Shown here: positions 40,035 through 51,599 of the stretch, piece after piece
How positions within the stretch are numbered: the first letter of the stretch is position 1
Layout of the letters: every line of letters starts with the position of its first letter
Assembly: GCA_036365515.1 (NCBI GenBank)
Contig: CM070873.1
Span: forward strand, 74,054,529-74,118,528
DNA: 64,000 nt
From: Torymus aiolomorphi
Taxonomy: Eukaryota > Arthropoda > Insecta > Hymenoptera > Torymidae
Reading direction: 5' to 3'
Notes under the pieces: model-generated
Seen by the model: the letters and a program-made list of their open reading frames with translations, nothing else
What the model was told of the DNA's origin: nothing
The model's database searches: none
Position numbers and translations under genes: made by a program

Positions 40035-41548
40035 TTATAATTTTTTTGTAAAAGACAACCTACGTTGTATACCCTCATTAATAAATTTTAACGGATAACC
40101 ATTCTCAACAAGTAATTGTTTTACAATGTTTAAATTTTGTACATGAAATCTGTGTGATAAATTAATAGCTTTATCAACCAAACCATAAACAATCGCTCTT
40201 TTTTGTGATAAAGGATGATGAGAATCAAAGTGAACGAATCTACCAGAATAAGTACTTTTTCTGTACCAATTTGAAATAATTTTATTGCCTTCTCTTATTA
40301 AAGACATTTCAAAAAAATTGATAGATTTATTCTCTTCATTTTCCACCGTGAATTTCAAATGTTCATTAAACTCATTAAATTCACATAAACATCGATCGAT
40401 GTCATTTTCCTTAATAATCAATAGACAGTCATCAACATAACGTTTATAGAAAACAACACTATTTTTAAAGACATTAAGACAATGAAGTTCTAAACATTCG
40501 AGGGCTAACTCGCCAAACCACGGACTAGAGCAACCACCCATAGGAGCCCCATAAGTTTGTTTGAAGTACTTGCCGTCAAATTTGAAATATGTGGAAGACA
40601 TAAGAAAAATAACACCATCAAGAAACTCTTGTACACGTAAGTTAATTCTGCACTTTAAATATTTCCATTTACGTCTGATCCCCGTTAGCACAAAATCAAT
40701 AATTATGTTAGTAAATAATGAAACAACATAAAAAGAGACTAATCTACAATTATCTGGTACGTTAATTTTTGAGACAGAATCTAATAATTCGTAACTATTT
40801 TTAAGTTAACATTTAGGTTTCGGCAAATACTTTGTAAAAAACGTAGAAATGGCTTTATCAAGTTTATACGTTGGCGAGTTAACCGTCGAAACAATAATTC
40901 TGATTGGGAAATCTTTTTTATGGATCTTTATTAAGCCATATGCACGCGCTAGATCTGTATTGTTATTGTTTGTTTTCAAAATGTCAAAGCTGGAATCAAG
41001 GTCACAAACGCCACGATTAATCCACTTTTTTATTAATAAATCTACTGACTTTTTGAGAATGTTAAGTGGACTTTTGGAAAGTTGCTTATAATATTTATCA
41101 TCCGACAGAACTTCAAGGACTTTTTTATTATAATTTTCCCTGTCAATTGCGATCGTAACATTTCCCTTGTCAGCTTTAGTAAATAATATATTTTTGTTAT
41201 CTTTGACAAATTTGTCGGTTGGTGAAATTTTACTCATAATAACCGCATCTGTATGTGACAAATGTAATTTCTTTTTGCAAAAGAATTTACACAGTTAACT
41301 AACTCACCACGTAATTTATTAGATTCATCAGATGCGTCCGTAATATAACAGTCCAAATTTTTAAGAATTTGAAAATACGTGCTCTGACTTGGATTGCATG
41401 TAAAATTTAAATTCTGTCCTAGCCTCACAATGTCCTGTATATGTTGTGGAATGTGATTTTCCGTTAGGTTTATAAACCATTTGTCATACCTATTGTTATC
41501 ATTAGTATTATCACCATTATCACAGATATTATTATTAAAGTTACGCAT
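40035..41548 (-). pseudogene. Reverse transcriptase of Penelope-like element 1
   Basis: N-terminal RT part in 41261..40806 (NILFTKADKGNVTIAIDRENY, ARAYGLIKIHK). The catalytic part is in 40691..40035, with YGAPMGGCSSPWFGELAL and YKRYVDDCLLI (YVDD intact) and NWYRKSTYSGRFVHFDSHHP. At least two frameshifts separate the pieces, so the copy is inactive. Confidence 0.85.
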
Positions 41549-41550
41549 TG

Positions 41551-42186
41551 TTAATACTTGACAGTTTCTCTGTCAGTTATCATCCGCAGAACTAATTTGG
41601 AAATATTATTGTTGTGTACGTTCTGCCATTTGAGTTTGATAGAACAGAGAGAATTCTTATAATGTTTAATAAAAGCTTTAACTATTTTAAAATTAGTAAA
41701 TTTCTTGGTCATAACAAACAAATCATTCTTTTGCTTTTGCAATCTATTTATCTTTGAATAAAAATCATTAATTTCCAATTTAAGCAATTTGTTCAAGACT
41801 AGATTTGTTAAGCTATAGAGTTTCTTTTTTGAAATATTACTATCCAAATTAATGTAACTAAAAGCTTTGGTAGTATTAACAATGTGTTTAGGAAAAACGT
41901 CATATTTTTTACATTTGGATAAAAACTCTATATCACAGTTGATTTTTGTTATCGAATGAAAAATTTTAGAAAGTTGAATAAACGATTTTTTCGCGGTAAT
42001 ACTGATTTCGGTTTGTATAAAATGAAAAATAACTAAGTTATTAACCTGATCACTCTGTATGAGAGAGTATAATTCAGCATTGATATTCGCACGTGTCTTA
42101 GATGTCAAAGTCCGCATAGATGTCAACGTCCGCTCGGTGTTTATCATAGCCGTAGGTTGCGTCTTTTGTTTATATCTGCAGTTCAT
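41551..42186 (-). CDS. N-terminal ORF of Penelope-like element 1
   Basis: 211 codons, Lys/Asn/Ile-rich, helical (INRLQKQKNDLFVMTKKF). It lies immediately upstream of the RT frame and ends just before it. This is the N-terminal extension of the Penelope polyprotein or a separate ORF; no known domain seen. Confidence 0.5.
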   Translation of the reverse strand: MNCRYKQKTQPTAMINTERTLTSMRTLTSKTRANINAELYSLIQSDQVNNLVIFHFIQTEISITAKKSFIQLSKIFHSITKINCDIEFLSKCKKYDVFPKHIVNTTKAFSYINLDSNISKKKLYSLTNLVLNKLLKLEINDFYSKINRLQKQKNDLFVMTKKFTNFKIVKAFIKHYKNSLCSIKLKWQNVHNNNISKLVLRMITDRETVKY

Positions 42187-42199
42187 TGCCTCCTCTTCA

Positions 42200-43450
42200 C
42201 AATTTAGTTAGTTAACTGTGTGAATTCTTTTGCAAAAAAGAAATTACATTTGTCACATACAGATGCGGTTATTATGAGTAAAATTTCAGCAACCGACAAA
42301 TTTGTCAAAGATAACAAAAATATATTATTTACTAAAGCTGACAAGGGAAATGTTACGATCGCAATTGACAGGGAAAATTATAATAAAAAAGTCCTTGAAG
42401 TTCTGTCGGATGATAAATATTATAAGCAACTTTCCAAAAGTCCACTTAACATTCTCAAAAAGTCAGTAAATTTATTAATACAAAAGTGGATTAATCGTGG
42501 CGTTTGTGACCTCGATTCCAGCTTTGACATTTTGGAAACAAACAATAACAATACAGATCTAGCGCGTGCATATGGCTTAATAAAGATCCATAAAAAAAAT
42601 TTGCCAATCAGAATTATTGTTTCGACGGTTAACTCGCCAACCTATAAACTTGATAAAGCCATTTCTACGTTTTTTACAAAGTATTTTCCGAAACCTAAAT
42701 CTTCATTTAAAAATAGTTACAAATTATTAGATCCTGTCTCAAAAATTAACGTACCAGATAATTGTAGATTAGTCTCTTTTGATGTTGTTTCATTATTTAC
42801 TAACATAAATATTGATTTTGTGCTAACGGGGATCAGACGTAAATGGAAATATTTCAAGTGCAGAATTAACTTAAGGTGGTGTAATAGTCCTAATTTACCA
42901 CTAACCCTGTTTTATCGGCGGAACATGTCAAAATAATTAATATAAATAAAAGGATAATGATTTGCGTCTTAAACAAATTCACTTGCCCTGCGTAATCCTC
43001 TAATACATCGTTCTACAAAGTTTTGGGACAAACAAACGACGACACCTTTGTTTATTTTTGGAACGAAAATTAACGAAAATTAATAAAATTTCGTTCCAAA
43101 AATAAACAAAGGTGTCGTCGCTTTTTTGCCTCGAAACTTTGTAGAATGATGTATTACACCATTACGCAGGGCAACTGAATTTGTTTAAGGCGTAAATCAT
43201 TACCCTTTTATTTATATTAACTACTTTTACACGTTCCGCTGATAAAACAGTGTTAGCATAGTGCGACACCCCCTTAAGTCTACAAGAGTTTCTTGATGGT
43301 GTTATTTTTCTTATGTCTTCTAGATATTTAAAATTTGACGGCAAGTACTTCAAACAAACTCATGGGCCTCCTATGGGTGGTTGCTCTAGTCCGTGGTTTG
43401 GCGAGTTAGCTCTCGAATGTTTAGAACTTCATTGTGTTAATGTCCTTAAG
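42200..43450 (+). mobile_element. Penelope-like element 2 (plus), truncated and interrupted
   Basis: Same family as element 1 (near-identical NSFAKK.LHLSHTDAVIMSKIS), opposite orientation, starting 14 bp from the element 1 ORF start. RT frame 42220..42874, interrupted by a MITE, resuming 43278..43446 (KFDGKYFKQTHGPPMGGCSSPWFGELALECLEL). Homology stops at a TTAA (43446..43449), before the YVDD box. Confidence 0.82.
42875..43273. mobile_element. Fold-back MITE at TTAA
   Basis: 399 bp flanked by TTAA (42871..42874 and 43274..43277). The arms are almost 200 bp each and near-complementary (GTTTTATC(G/A)GCGGAAC and GTTAATATAAATAAAAGG classes of match), meeting around an ACGACACCTTTGTTT / AAACAAAGGTGTCGT core. 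Ends read GGTGGTGTAAT and, inverted, GGGGGTGTCGC. A TTAA target suggests piggyBac-like or Sola3-like mobilisation. Element 1 provides the uninterrupted site. Confidence 0.9.
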
Positions 43451-43530
43451 GGGATGCCATACTCAACTTTTACCGACCGAGCAGCGATCGTCATGTGCGG
43501 TTGGTTTTGATTAAATAACAAAAAAAGTAG

Positions 43531-43786
43531 ACCGAATTACGCAAAATAATGAGAACACTCTTCTAGAGTTTTTTATATTCTTTCATTGTGTCCAAGATTC
43601 AAGTCATAAAATGCGCTAATTTTTGCAAAAACCTCGAATGAAATACGAGATTGTGCTCGGCTGCACCACTTCGAAATTTTGTTCAAAGTTTATGCAAAAA
43701 TCAATGAGTATTTTGATTTGAAACATTGCACAGAGGTATAATATACCGAAACTTAGAGGAGTATTCTCATTATTTTACGTAATTCG
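43531..43786. mobile_element. Short MITE with 28-bp inverted ends
   Basis: 43531..43558 and 43759..43786 are inverted copies (CGAATTACG-AAAATAATGAG core). A second partial copy starts at 44204 with the same left end and runs to about 44358 without a right end. Confidence 0.7.
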
Positions 43787-43789
43787 CAA

Positions 43790-44195
43790 ACAAAAAAAAT
43801 AGATTTCTACTACTATATGGGTAATGTGTATCACTAGTTACGAAATGTCGGCGACGGCAGCGACGTTGGCCTTGCGCGTGTGCGTACGTACGCGCATGCC
43901 CTGCAGTTCGTATGCTCGTTTGACTCCCGGTAACAACACGGTGCCGTGGATGGTGCGCGAAAAAGTCCGGGCCGAACTTCACTTGTAAATATCTTAGCGC
44001 GAGAAGATCTGAAGAACAAGCGTGCTCACAGTGCCTAGTGAAGACCAGGAAAAGCTGCCTAAGTGTCTACTACGTATGATCAGGTACGATCGCTGCAGTG
44101 CCTCGCTCTCACCCACCATGTGCGCGTGATAGTCATCGACGCCGTATCGACCGGTCACCGGCGCTCTAACGCGCACACATTTAGAGAGTTACGAC
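43790..44195. other. GC-richer spacer between MITE copies, no gene
   Basis: Contains CGTGTGCGTACGTACGCGC palindromic sequence near 43875. Frames show no motif. Confidence 0.4.
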
Positions 44196-44454
44196 GATGA
44201 AAGTAGACCTAATTATGCAAAATAATGAGAACACTCTTCTAGAGTTTTTTATATTCTTTCATTGTGTCCAAGCTTCGAGTCATAAAATGCGCTAGTTTTT
44301 GCACAAACCTTGAACAAAATATGAGATTTGTGCTCGGCACCACTTCGAAATTTTGAATGGTAAAATGGCGGTATAAGCGCATGCGCTGCAGACGCTGCAC
44401 TTCGTAGCAGCTGAATATAAGGTCCACGTATATAATGGAGTTGAATTATAGAGG

Positions 44455-45395
44455 TTAAGAATTTTTTAAATAAAAGTCTTGCTTACGGCGCACGTCTACG
44501 TAACTCCGTCATATGCGTGGACTTCATATCCCCCGCCTACTTGGGTTTCAAAATTATTTAAATAATCTTTTTTCTTATTTTTTTCATGTCTACATGACTC
44601 TCTTATATGCGTGGACCTCATATTCTCCGCCTACTTGGGTTTAAAAATTGTTTAAATAATTGTCTTACTCATTGTTGCACGTCTATGAAATTCCCTAATG
44701 TGCGTGGACCTCGCGTCCCCCGGCTACTTGGGTTTAAAAATTATTTAACTAATCGTTTTGGTAATTTTTTCATGTCTACATGACTCCGTTATATGCGTGG
44801 ACTTCATATCCCCGGCCTACTTGGGTTTAAAAATTATTTAAATAATAGTTCTGCTTATTTTTTCATTTCTACATGACTCTCTTATATGCGTGGACATCAT
44901 ATCACCCGCATACTTTGGTTTAAAAATTATTTAAATAATCGTTTTGCTTATATTTTCATGTCTACATGACTCCCTTGTATGCGTGGACCTCGCATCCCCC
45001 GGCTACATGGGTTTAAAAATTATTTAACTAATCGTTTTGCTAATTTTTTCATGTCTACATGACTCCGTTATATGCCTGGATTTCATATCCCCGGCCTACT
45101 TGGGTTTAAAAATTATTTAAATAATAGTTCTGCTTATTTTTTCATTTTTACATGACTCTCTTATATGCGTGGACATCATATCACCCGCATACTTTGGTTT
45201 AAAAATTATTTAAATAATCGTTTTGCTTATGTTTTCATGTCTACATAACTCCCTTATATGCGTGGACCTCATATCCCCCGCCTACTTGGGTTTAAAAATT
45301 ATTTAAATAATTGTTTTGCTTATTTTTTCATGTCTACATAACTCCCTTATATGCGTGGACCACATATCTCCGCCTACTTGGTTTAAAATAAGTTT
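44455..45395 (+). repeat. 93-bp satellite array with 279-bp higher-order period
   Basis: About ten units marked by TGCGTGGACCTCATATCCCC and TACTTGGGTTTAAAAATT, at spacings of 93-94 bp. Variants recur every third unit: CCTCGCGT/CCTCGCAT at 44709 and 44988 are exactly 279 bp apart, and the next CCTCATAT is at 45267. Confidence 0.9.
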
Positions 45396-45533
45396 TTTAT
45401 ATTCTCGCCGTTAAATAAACCCGTTATTAAGGAAACTAGAACCCTTAAGACTAACATTAAAATCTTCATTCCGAAGGGAAAAGGATCAAATAAAGAAAAT
45501 TAAGCTACGTTTTTATAATAGTAGATAAATTTT

Positions 45534-45559
45534 GTGCCATTTGTGCGTGCGTGCGTGCG

Positions 45560-45603
<44 letters not shown>

Positions 45604-47345
45604 TGTGTGTGTGTGTGTGTAGCTGGATTTCAGCTTCTAATCGATCGATTTTAATCAGACAGGTCTCATTTTTATGTTTTTTTTTGTGTAATGGCGGGTC
45701 AAAAATCGGCTTTCGATTGGGCTGATTCGTTTTTGTTTTATTTCGAATTTTCGATTTTCTCAAAATTTATTTTTGATTTTTTTTAATGATCGGATTTAAA
45801 TTTTTTAATCGGATGGGTAGCATTCGAAAGAGCGTAAAAAAACCTATAATTAAAAAAAAAAAAAAATTCTCTAGCCGTCACGGTTCTCTTTTTATTGATA
45901 AAAATGTGTTTTTTTTTAAAGCCTGTAACTCACAAATTAAACGGTCCATTTTTTTGAAAAAAATCACGACAATGCACAATATAAATAGCTATAATCTGTA
46001 AAAATTTGAATCCATTTCTTTGATTAGTTTTTGAGAAAAAAAATTGAAAAATGAAAAAAACGCTTTCTCTATGCCCGACGTTTACGGAAGTAAAATTGAC
46101 TTAATCGCTTCAAAATTCCTTGTAGAGGTAGATTTTGTATAGTTCTCGGTCGAGTTCTTTGGGCAAAATATTTGGTCTAAAAATTTCAGAGATATTTGAT
46201 GTTAAAATTTTTTTAACCTTTTTTTGAAATCGTAATTTCTCGAGAACGGCTCTATGTATCTGGATCGGATGGGTAGCATTCAAAAGATAATTAAAATACC
46301 TATATTTAAAAAAAAATTTTTATTCCTAGCTTGTAGCGGTTCGTTTATTATTAACAAAAACAAAAACCTGCTTTTTTAAAAAAAAGGTTATAACTTCCTA
46401 ATCCTATCACTTATCTTAAAAAATAATGGATTAGTTATGATATCAATTTATTCGTGATTTGATTAGTGGGAGTAATGGGTTGCTAGGTTAAAAAAAAAAA
46501 GTGGTGCAGTTTTGATAAAATTACAGCGTGCTAAGTGCGCTTAGAGATTCTAACATATAAAACCTTGTTTTCAGAAAATATAAACGCATAAATTAATTTT
46601 CGTAATACTATGCGTAAAATAAGCGAATATATTTATGATTTACGGGCATAAAATTGAAATTTACGCTTAGTTGTAGTAAATTAAAAATATTAAAATATTT
46701 ATTTACGTACTATAACGTAAAATTAAATTTTTCATCATCAACCCATACACATATTCGCGTTTTACTTTATGTATAGGTCTAATATAACGAAAAATAATGC
46801 TCGCAATACGAGCGTAAAGCGGACGTAAAGTTCAACTTTACGCTCTTGTAACAAAAACTAATATTAATCTCAAAATACAAAAGCTTTATATTTTCTTAAA
46901 AAAAACGCGCCATGATATCTACCGCTAGGTGGTGTGGAAATGATATCAACACAATAAATAGATGATAATAACGTATATTTTCCATGCGTATGTTTCTAAG
47001 CCGAAGGCAATGACGAACGATGAGCGTTGAATTTTTTATTAATAAATGGAAAATAAATGGAAAATTCTCGAAGACAAATAAATTTTTTTAACTTTGAAAT
47101 TTTTTGAATCAAAGCTATAACAAAATTTTTTGCTTTTTTTTAATAAAAATACAAGTTTTTTTTAAATAACTTTTTTTATAAAAAGAAATAAAGGTAATCT
47201 CTTGAAAATTTAATTAAATAATAATATATTGTAATAAATAATTGTAATAATTGGTTAAAATTTCAAATTGATCAAATATTCTCTGAGATATCAGTACTAA
47301 AAAACATTAAAAAAAATTTTTAATCTCGAATATCTGGTCGTGATG
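45534..47345 (+). repeat. Microsatellite-bearing repeat family, copy C
   Basis: (GTGC)n/(GT)n at 45543..45620 followed by CTAATCGATCGATTTTAATC and AT-rich units (TCGGATGGGTAGCATTC at 45808 and 46266). Near 47190..47280 there is the GTAATCTCTTGAAA / GGTTAAAATTTCAA block also seen in copies A and B. No gene. Confidence 0.6.
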
Positions 47346-47534
47346 ATCATTTTTTTGTTTTTTTTTTTGTGGGCAATGAATTTTTTTTTTTTGTAAAATA
47401 TAAAATTGTATAATAATAATTGCTTTTTAATGATAAAAAATAGAAAGAGTCAAAATAGAAAGTCACAAACCATTTAACATAGTCTCACCGTACAAAATAA
47501 AGTATTAAATTTTAAATATTGGAATTAAAAATAA

Positions 47535-48800
47535 ATTAAAGGAATCAGTAAATTAAGTTTGAGGAAGCTACGTGCCAATGAATTGGCAGCGGTTCTTTTG
47601 TGTGATAGCGAGTCAAAAATTCGTTTTTCGTTTTATTTCGAATTTTCGATTTTCTCAAAATTGCTTTTTTCTCAATTTTGCTTTTTTTTAATGATAAGAT
47701 TAAGATATTTGAATCGAATGGATGGCATTCAAAATAGCATTAAAATACCTATATTTTATAAAAAAAAAATTCTCTAGCTATCACGGTTCTTTTGTTATTA
47801 ACAGAAACGTGTTTTTTTTAAAGCTTATAACTCTTAAACTAAACGGTCAATTTTTTTGAAAAATATCATGATAATGCAGAATATAAATTGCTATAATCTC
47901 TAAAAATTTGAATCCATTTTGTCGACTAGTTTTTGAGAAAAAAATTGAAATATGAAAAAAATGAGGTTTGTATGTCCATCGATTACGGGAGTAAAATTGA
48001 CTTAATCGCTTTGAAATTCCTTGTAGAGGTAGATTTCGAATAGCTCTCTGTCGAGTTCTCTGGGTAAAATGATTAGTCGAGAAATTTCAGAAATATTTGA
48101 GGTTAAAATTGTTTTAACCATTTCTCATTAAAACCATTTAACCATTTCTTCAAATCGTAATTTCTCGAGAAGAGCTCCATGTATCAGCTTCAAATTTATA
48201 CAAAATTTTGTATGTGATATAGATAATATGTGTGCGAATTTTCATCAAGATCGTACGATTACTTTTTGAGATATTTGATTTTAAAAATTTTCGTATTTTA
48301 CAAAGTCATTTTCTTTCTCGCATGATAACTAGAGAAAACAAAAATTGGTTTAATCATGTTGAAATTTTGTGAAGACGTAGAGTTTATGTGTTATCGTATA
48401 AGTCGTTTAGTAAAACAATTGTCTCATGATTTTTAGAGATATTTAGGATTAAAATTTTTCAAATCGGCAAATCGTAATTTCTGAATGACGACTTCATGTA
48501 TCAGCTTGAAATTTGTAGACTATTTTGTATGCGATATAGGCAATACCTGTGTAAAATTTCATCCAGATTATATGGTTATTTTTTTTAGATGTTTGATACT
48601 TAAAATTTTAGTATTTTCGAAAATGACTTTCTTTGTTGTCGCACAATATAACTACATTAAAATTGTTTTAATTTCTTTGAAATTTGGTGGAGATGTAGAG
48701 TTTGTATATTATTTATTAGAAGAGTTCTGAGGGTAAAACAATTCGTTTATGAATTTCAGAGATATTTGAGGTTGAACTATTTTAGCCCTCTTTTAAAATC
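47535..48800 (+). repeat. Repeat family copy with palindromic motif (copy 2) and tandem AT-rich units
   Basis: Starts with the conserved GAGGAAGCTACGTGCCAATG block (palindrome 47573..47588), then TCAAAAATTCGTTTTTCG. Five or so units follow, each containing GAAATTTTG-GTAGAG-TT and TTTCAGAGATATTTGAGGTT (47990..48790; unit about 150-170 bp). Confidence 0.6.
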
Positions 48801-50190
48801 GTAATTGTTCGGGAACGCATTTATGTATACTAAAAAATGGAAATGACATACGCGTTGTGTACCTGCTTTTGTTTTGTAATAGCCATTTATTATTTTTAAG
48901 GTTAGAACTTTTTTGTTACATCGCAAATTCCAGAAAGAGCACACAAATACGGACAGGCATACTACTAGAGACAAGTAGTCACCCTATGTGTGAAATTTCA
49001 CAAAGAAAGTATAATTTGAAGTAAAGGTTATTTAGGAATTTTAAAAGGTTTTGACGATAATACTACAATCAGTTATTTTATTTATTTTTAACACATAATT
49101 TAAAAAAAAATCACACCTATTATTTTATTCAAATTTTATACATCATTTAAAAGTTAATACTTTTTAATCTTCATAAATAAATTTAATTATAATTATGTCA
49201 TAAATTGTTGCAAAAGTTATAAATTTTGTTATTAAAAATTAAAGGATTAAGCATATTACGTTTGAGGAAATCACGGGCCAATGAATTGGCAGAGGTTTTT
49301 TTAGAATGTTTACTACTGATTGCGCATGAAATCTCGATTGTTCTACTTATTTCAACATACCTCACCCTTATTAATTTCAAATTTCTCTTCATTTCCTAGG
49401 ATTAAATTTTTTTATAATTTCATATTTTGATAAGATGTACAAAATTGTTTTATAGATCCCCTACCTTCCTCTATTTCCTAAATATCCGTGGGCATCCTCC
49501 TTTAAAAATGACAGTTATAAGTTATAAAGTCGTACATTATATTACAGTAAATTACATAAAATTATAATGAGATAATTCTTTTATTTTTAGAAAAGTGTTA
49601 TTATTAGGAAACAATGACAATAGTTAAAATTAAATCATTTTTAACTATTAAAAGAATTAAAAATATCAAAACACTTATCCAAAAAAAAGTTCTTTTATCT
49701 TAATAAATCTCATAAGGTTGCTCTATCTTACACCATTAAAAGTGAACAAAATGTTAATTTATCAATATCACGCATAATATCAAGCATGTGAAAATGATTC
49801 TCAGTCTACACAAGTGAAGGAAATCAAAACTCACTTTTCTACAAAGAAAGTTTATTACTATCATAAAATGACATAATATTGTCATAATTTTTATATCTGA
49901 AACATAAGAAACGCATTAGAAAAAAGCACATTGTGGATGAATGTTGAATTAAAAAATAGAAATGATTATGAAAAAGCCATAACAAAAGAGTTAGAACTAA
50001 TAAAGGCTAAGGAAACCTTTCAATTTCTATTCTATTGTTATACAAAATATATAATTGATAACTTATTCGTTTTATGTTACAAATTTTGTGTAAATTAGAT
50101 GCAATTATATTACATTATGATACGAATAATGAGAAGTAAAGGTATTTTGTTTACTAAATTATTATGTGTTCGTTTAGTTTATTTACATTT
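48800..50190. other. AT-rich, no gene; palindromic motif copy 3 at 49277
   Basis: GCCAATGAATTGGC at 49277..49290 preceded by ACGTTTGAGGAAATCACGG. Nothing else recognised. Confidence 0.5.
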
Positions 50191-50214
50191 AAATACTTGA
50201 ATATATATATATAT

Positions 50215-50713
<499 letters not shown>

Positions 50714-50834
50714 AATGTTATCATGTCGCTGAGACTACATCGTGCGGTTACTAGAGAAGTTAAAATTAATGTAATGTAAATTGAAAATTTTGCAAATAAA
50801 TTTTTTTTATTTATTCTCTATAGCGTATATCTAT

Positions 50835-51060
50835 ACACACCCTGGTGGAAATGAAAAATGTATATAAATGTAAAAAAGTATAAATTTCTGTAATAAAACG
50901 TATATGAATGTAAATAAGTGTATTTAAAGGTTGTATTTGGAACATGAATTTACATTTATTTACATTTATTTATATGTTTTATCACAGAAACTTATGTTTA
51001 TTTATAAGCTCATATACATTTATATGTTTTATCACAGAAACTCATGTTTATTTATAAAAA
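50835..51060. repeat. Small palindromic repeat with internal duplication
   Basis: ATTTATATGTTTTATCACAG / AAACT(T/C)ATGTTTATTTATAA occurs twice (about 50967 and 51018). Its inverse (TTTCTGTAATAAAACG, TAAATAAGTGTATTT) is at 50885..50930, so the block can fold back. Possibly a MITE. Confidence 0.55.
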
Positions 51061-51349
51061 CGAATATTTTATTTTGATGTCATAAATGATGGAATTTAAT
51101 AAATGTTTCCACATTTTTCTATAAATTTTGTGTACATTATCTTAAAACTTGTAAATAATAAGTCTTATGTATTATAAGAGTCCCTATCACTGTGCCTGTC
51201 CCTATTTGTCTACTTTTTTTAGTTAAACAATTCTCGCAAAAAAGATTATGGAAATAATTAAATGAAATAATTTTTATAGTAAAATTAAAGTATTTCTACA
51301 TATTGAAAAAAAAAAGGAATTTTATTTCAAGACTTTTAATGCATAATTT

Positions 51350-51590
51350 ATACATTTTAAAAAAATCATCTTCCGTTTTCACGAAATTTATCGTGTTCTC
51401 TTATGAAAAACTCTTAGAAATTATGAGTTTCAGAAGTGAATAAATAGCTTATTAGAACTATTTAATTCAAATAAAGTGTATGTTATGCAATACAAATAGT
51501 TTTTTAGCAATACATTAGTAAAATAAAGTAGATTCAAAACTTTATCTTTATTTTATAAGTGAATCCACTAATAGGATGAAATTTTAAGAC
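51350..51590 (-). repeat. Inverse copy of dispersed repeat at 12390..12620
   Basis: The reverse complement aligns to 12390..12620 end to end (shared ATTAGTGGATT, ACACTTTATTTGAA, AAGAGTTTTTCATAAGAGAA). Confidence 0.75.
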
Positions 51591-51599
51591 TTGTCCGCA

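Larger units (their letters stand above)
38850..42190 (-). mobile_element. Penelope-like element 1 (minus), full structure but broken
   Basis: Minus order: N-terminal ORF (42186..41551), RT in several frames (41548..40035), GIY-YIG region (about 39900..39451), then a terminal region with a hammerhead-like stem at 38901..38940. The RT is split by frameshifts near 41250 and 40700-40800. At its 5' end it meets element 2 head to head. Confidence 0.8.

Noticed and set aside
44455..45395. CRISPR array or gene cluster from the regular 93-bp pattern
   Set aside because: Units are directly adjoining with no unique spacers; this is a satellite.
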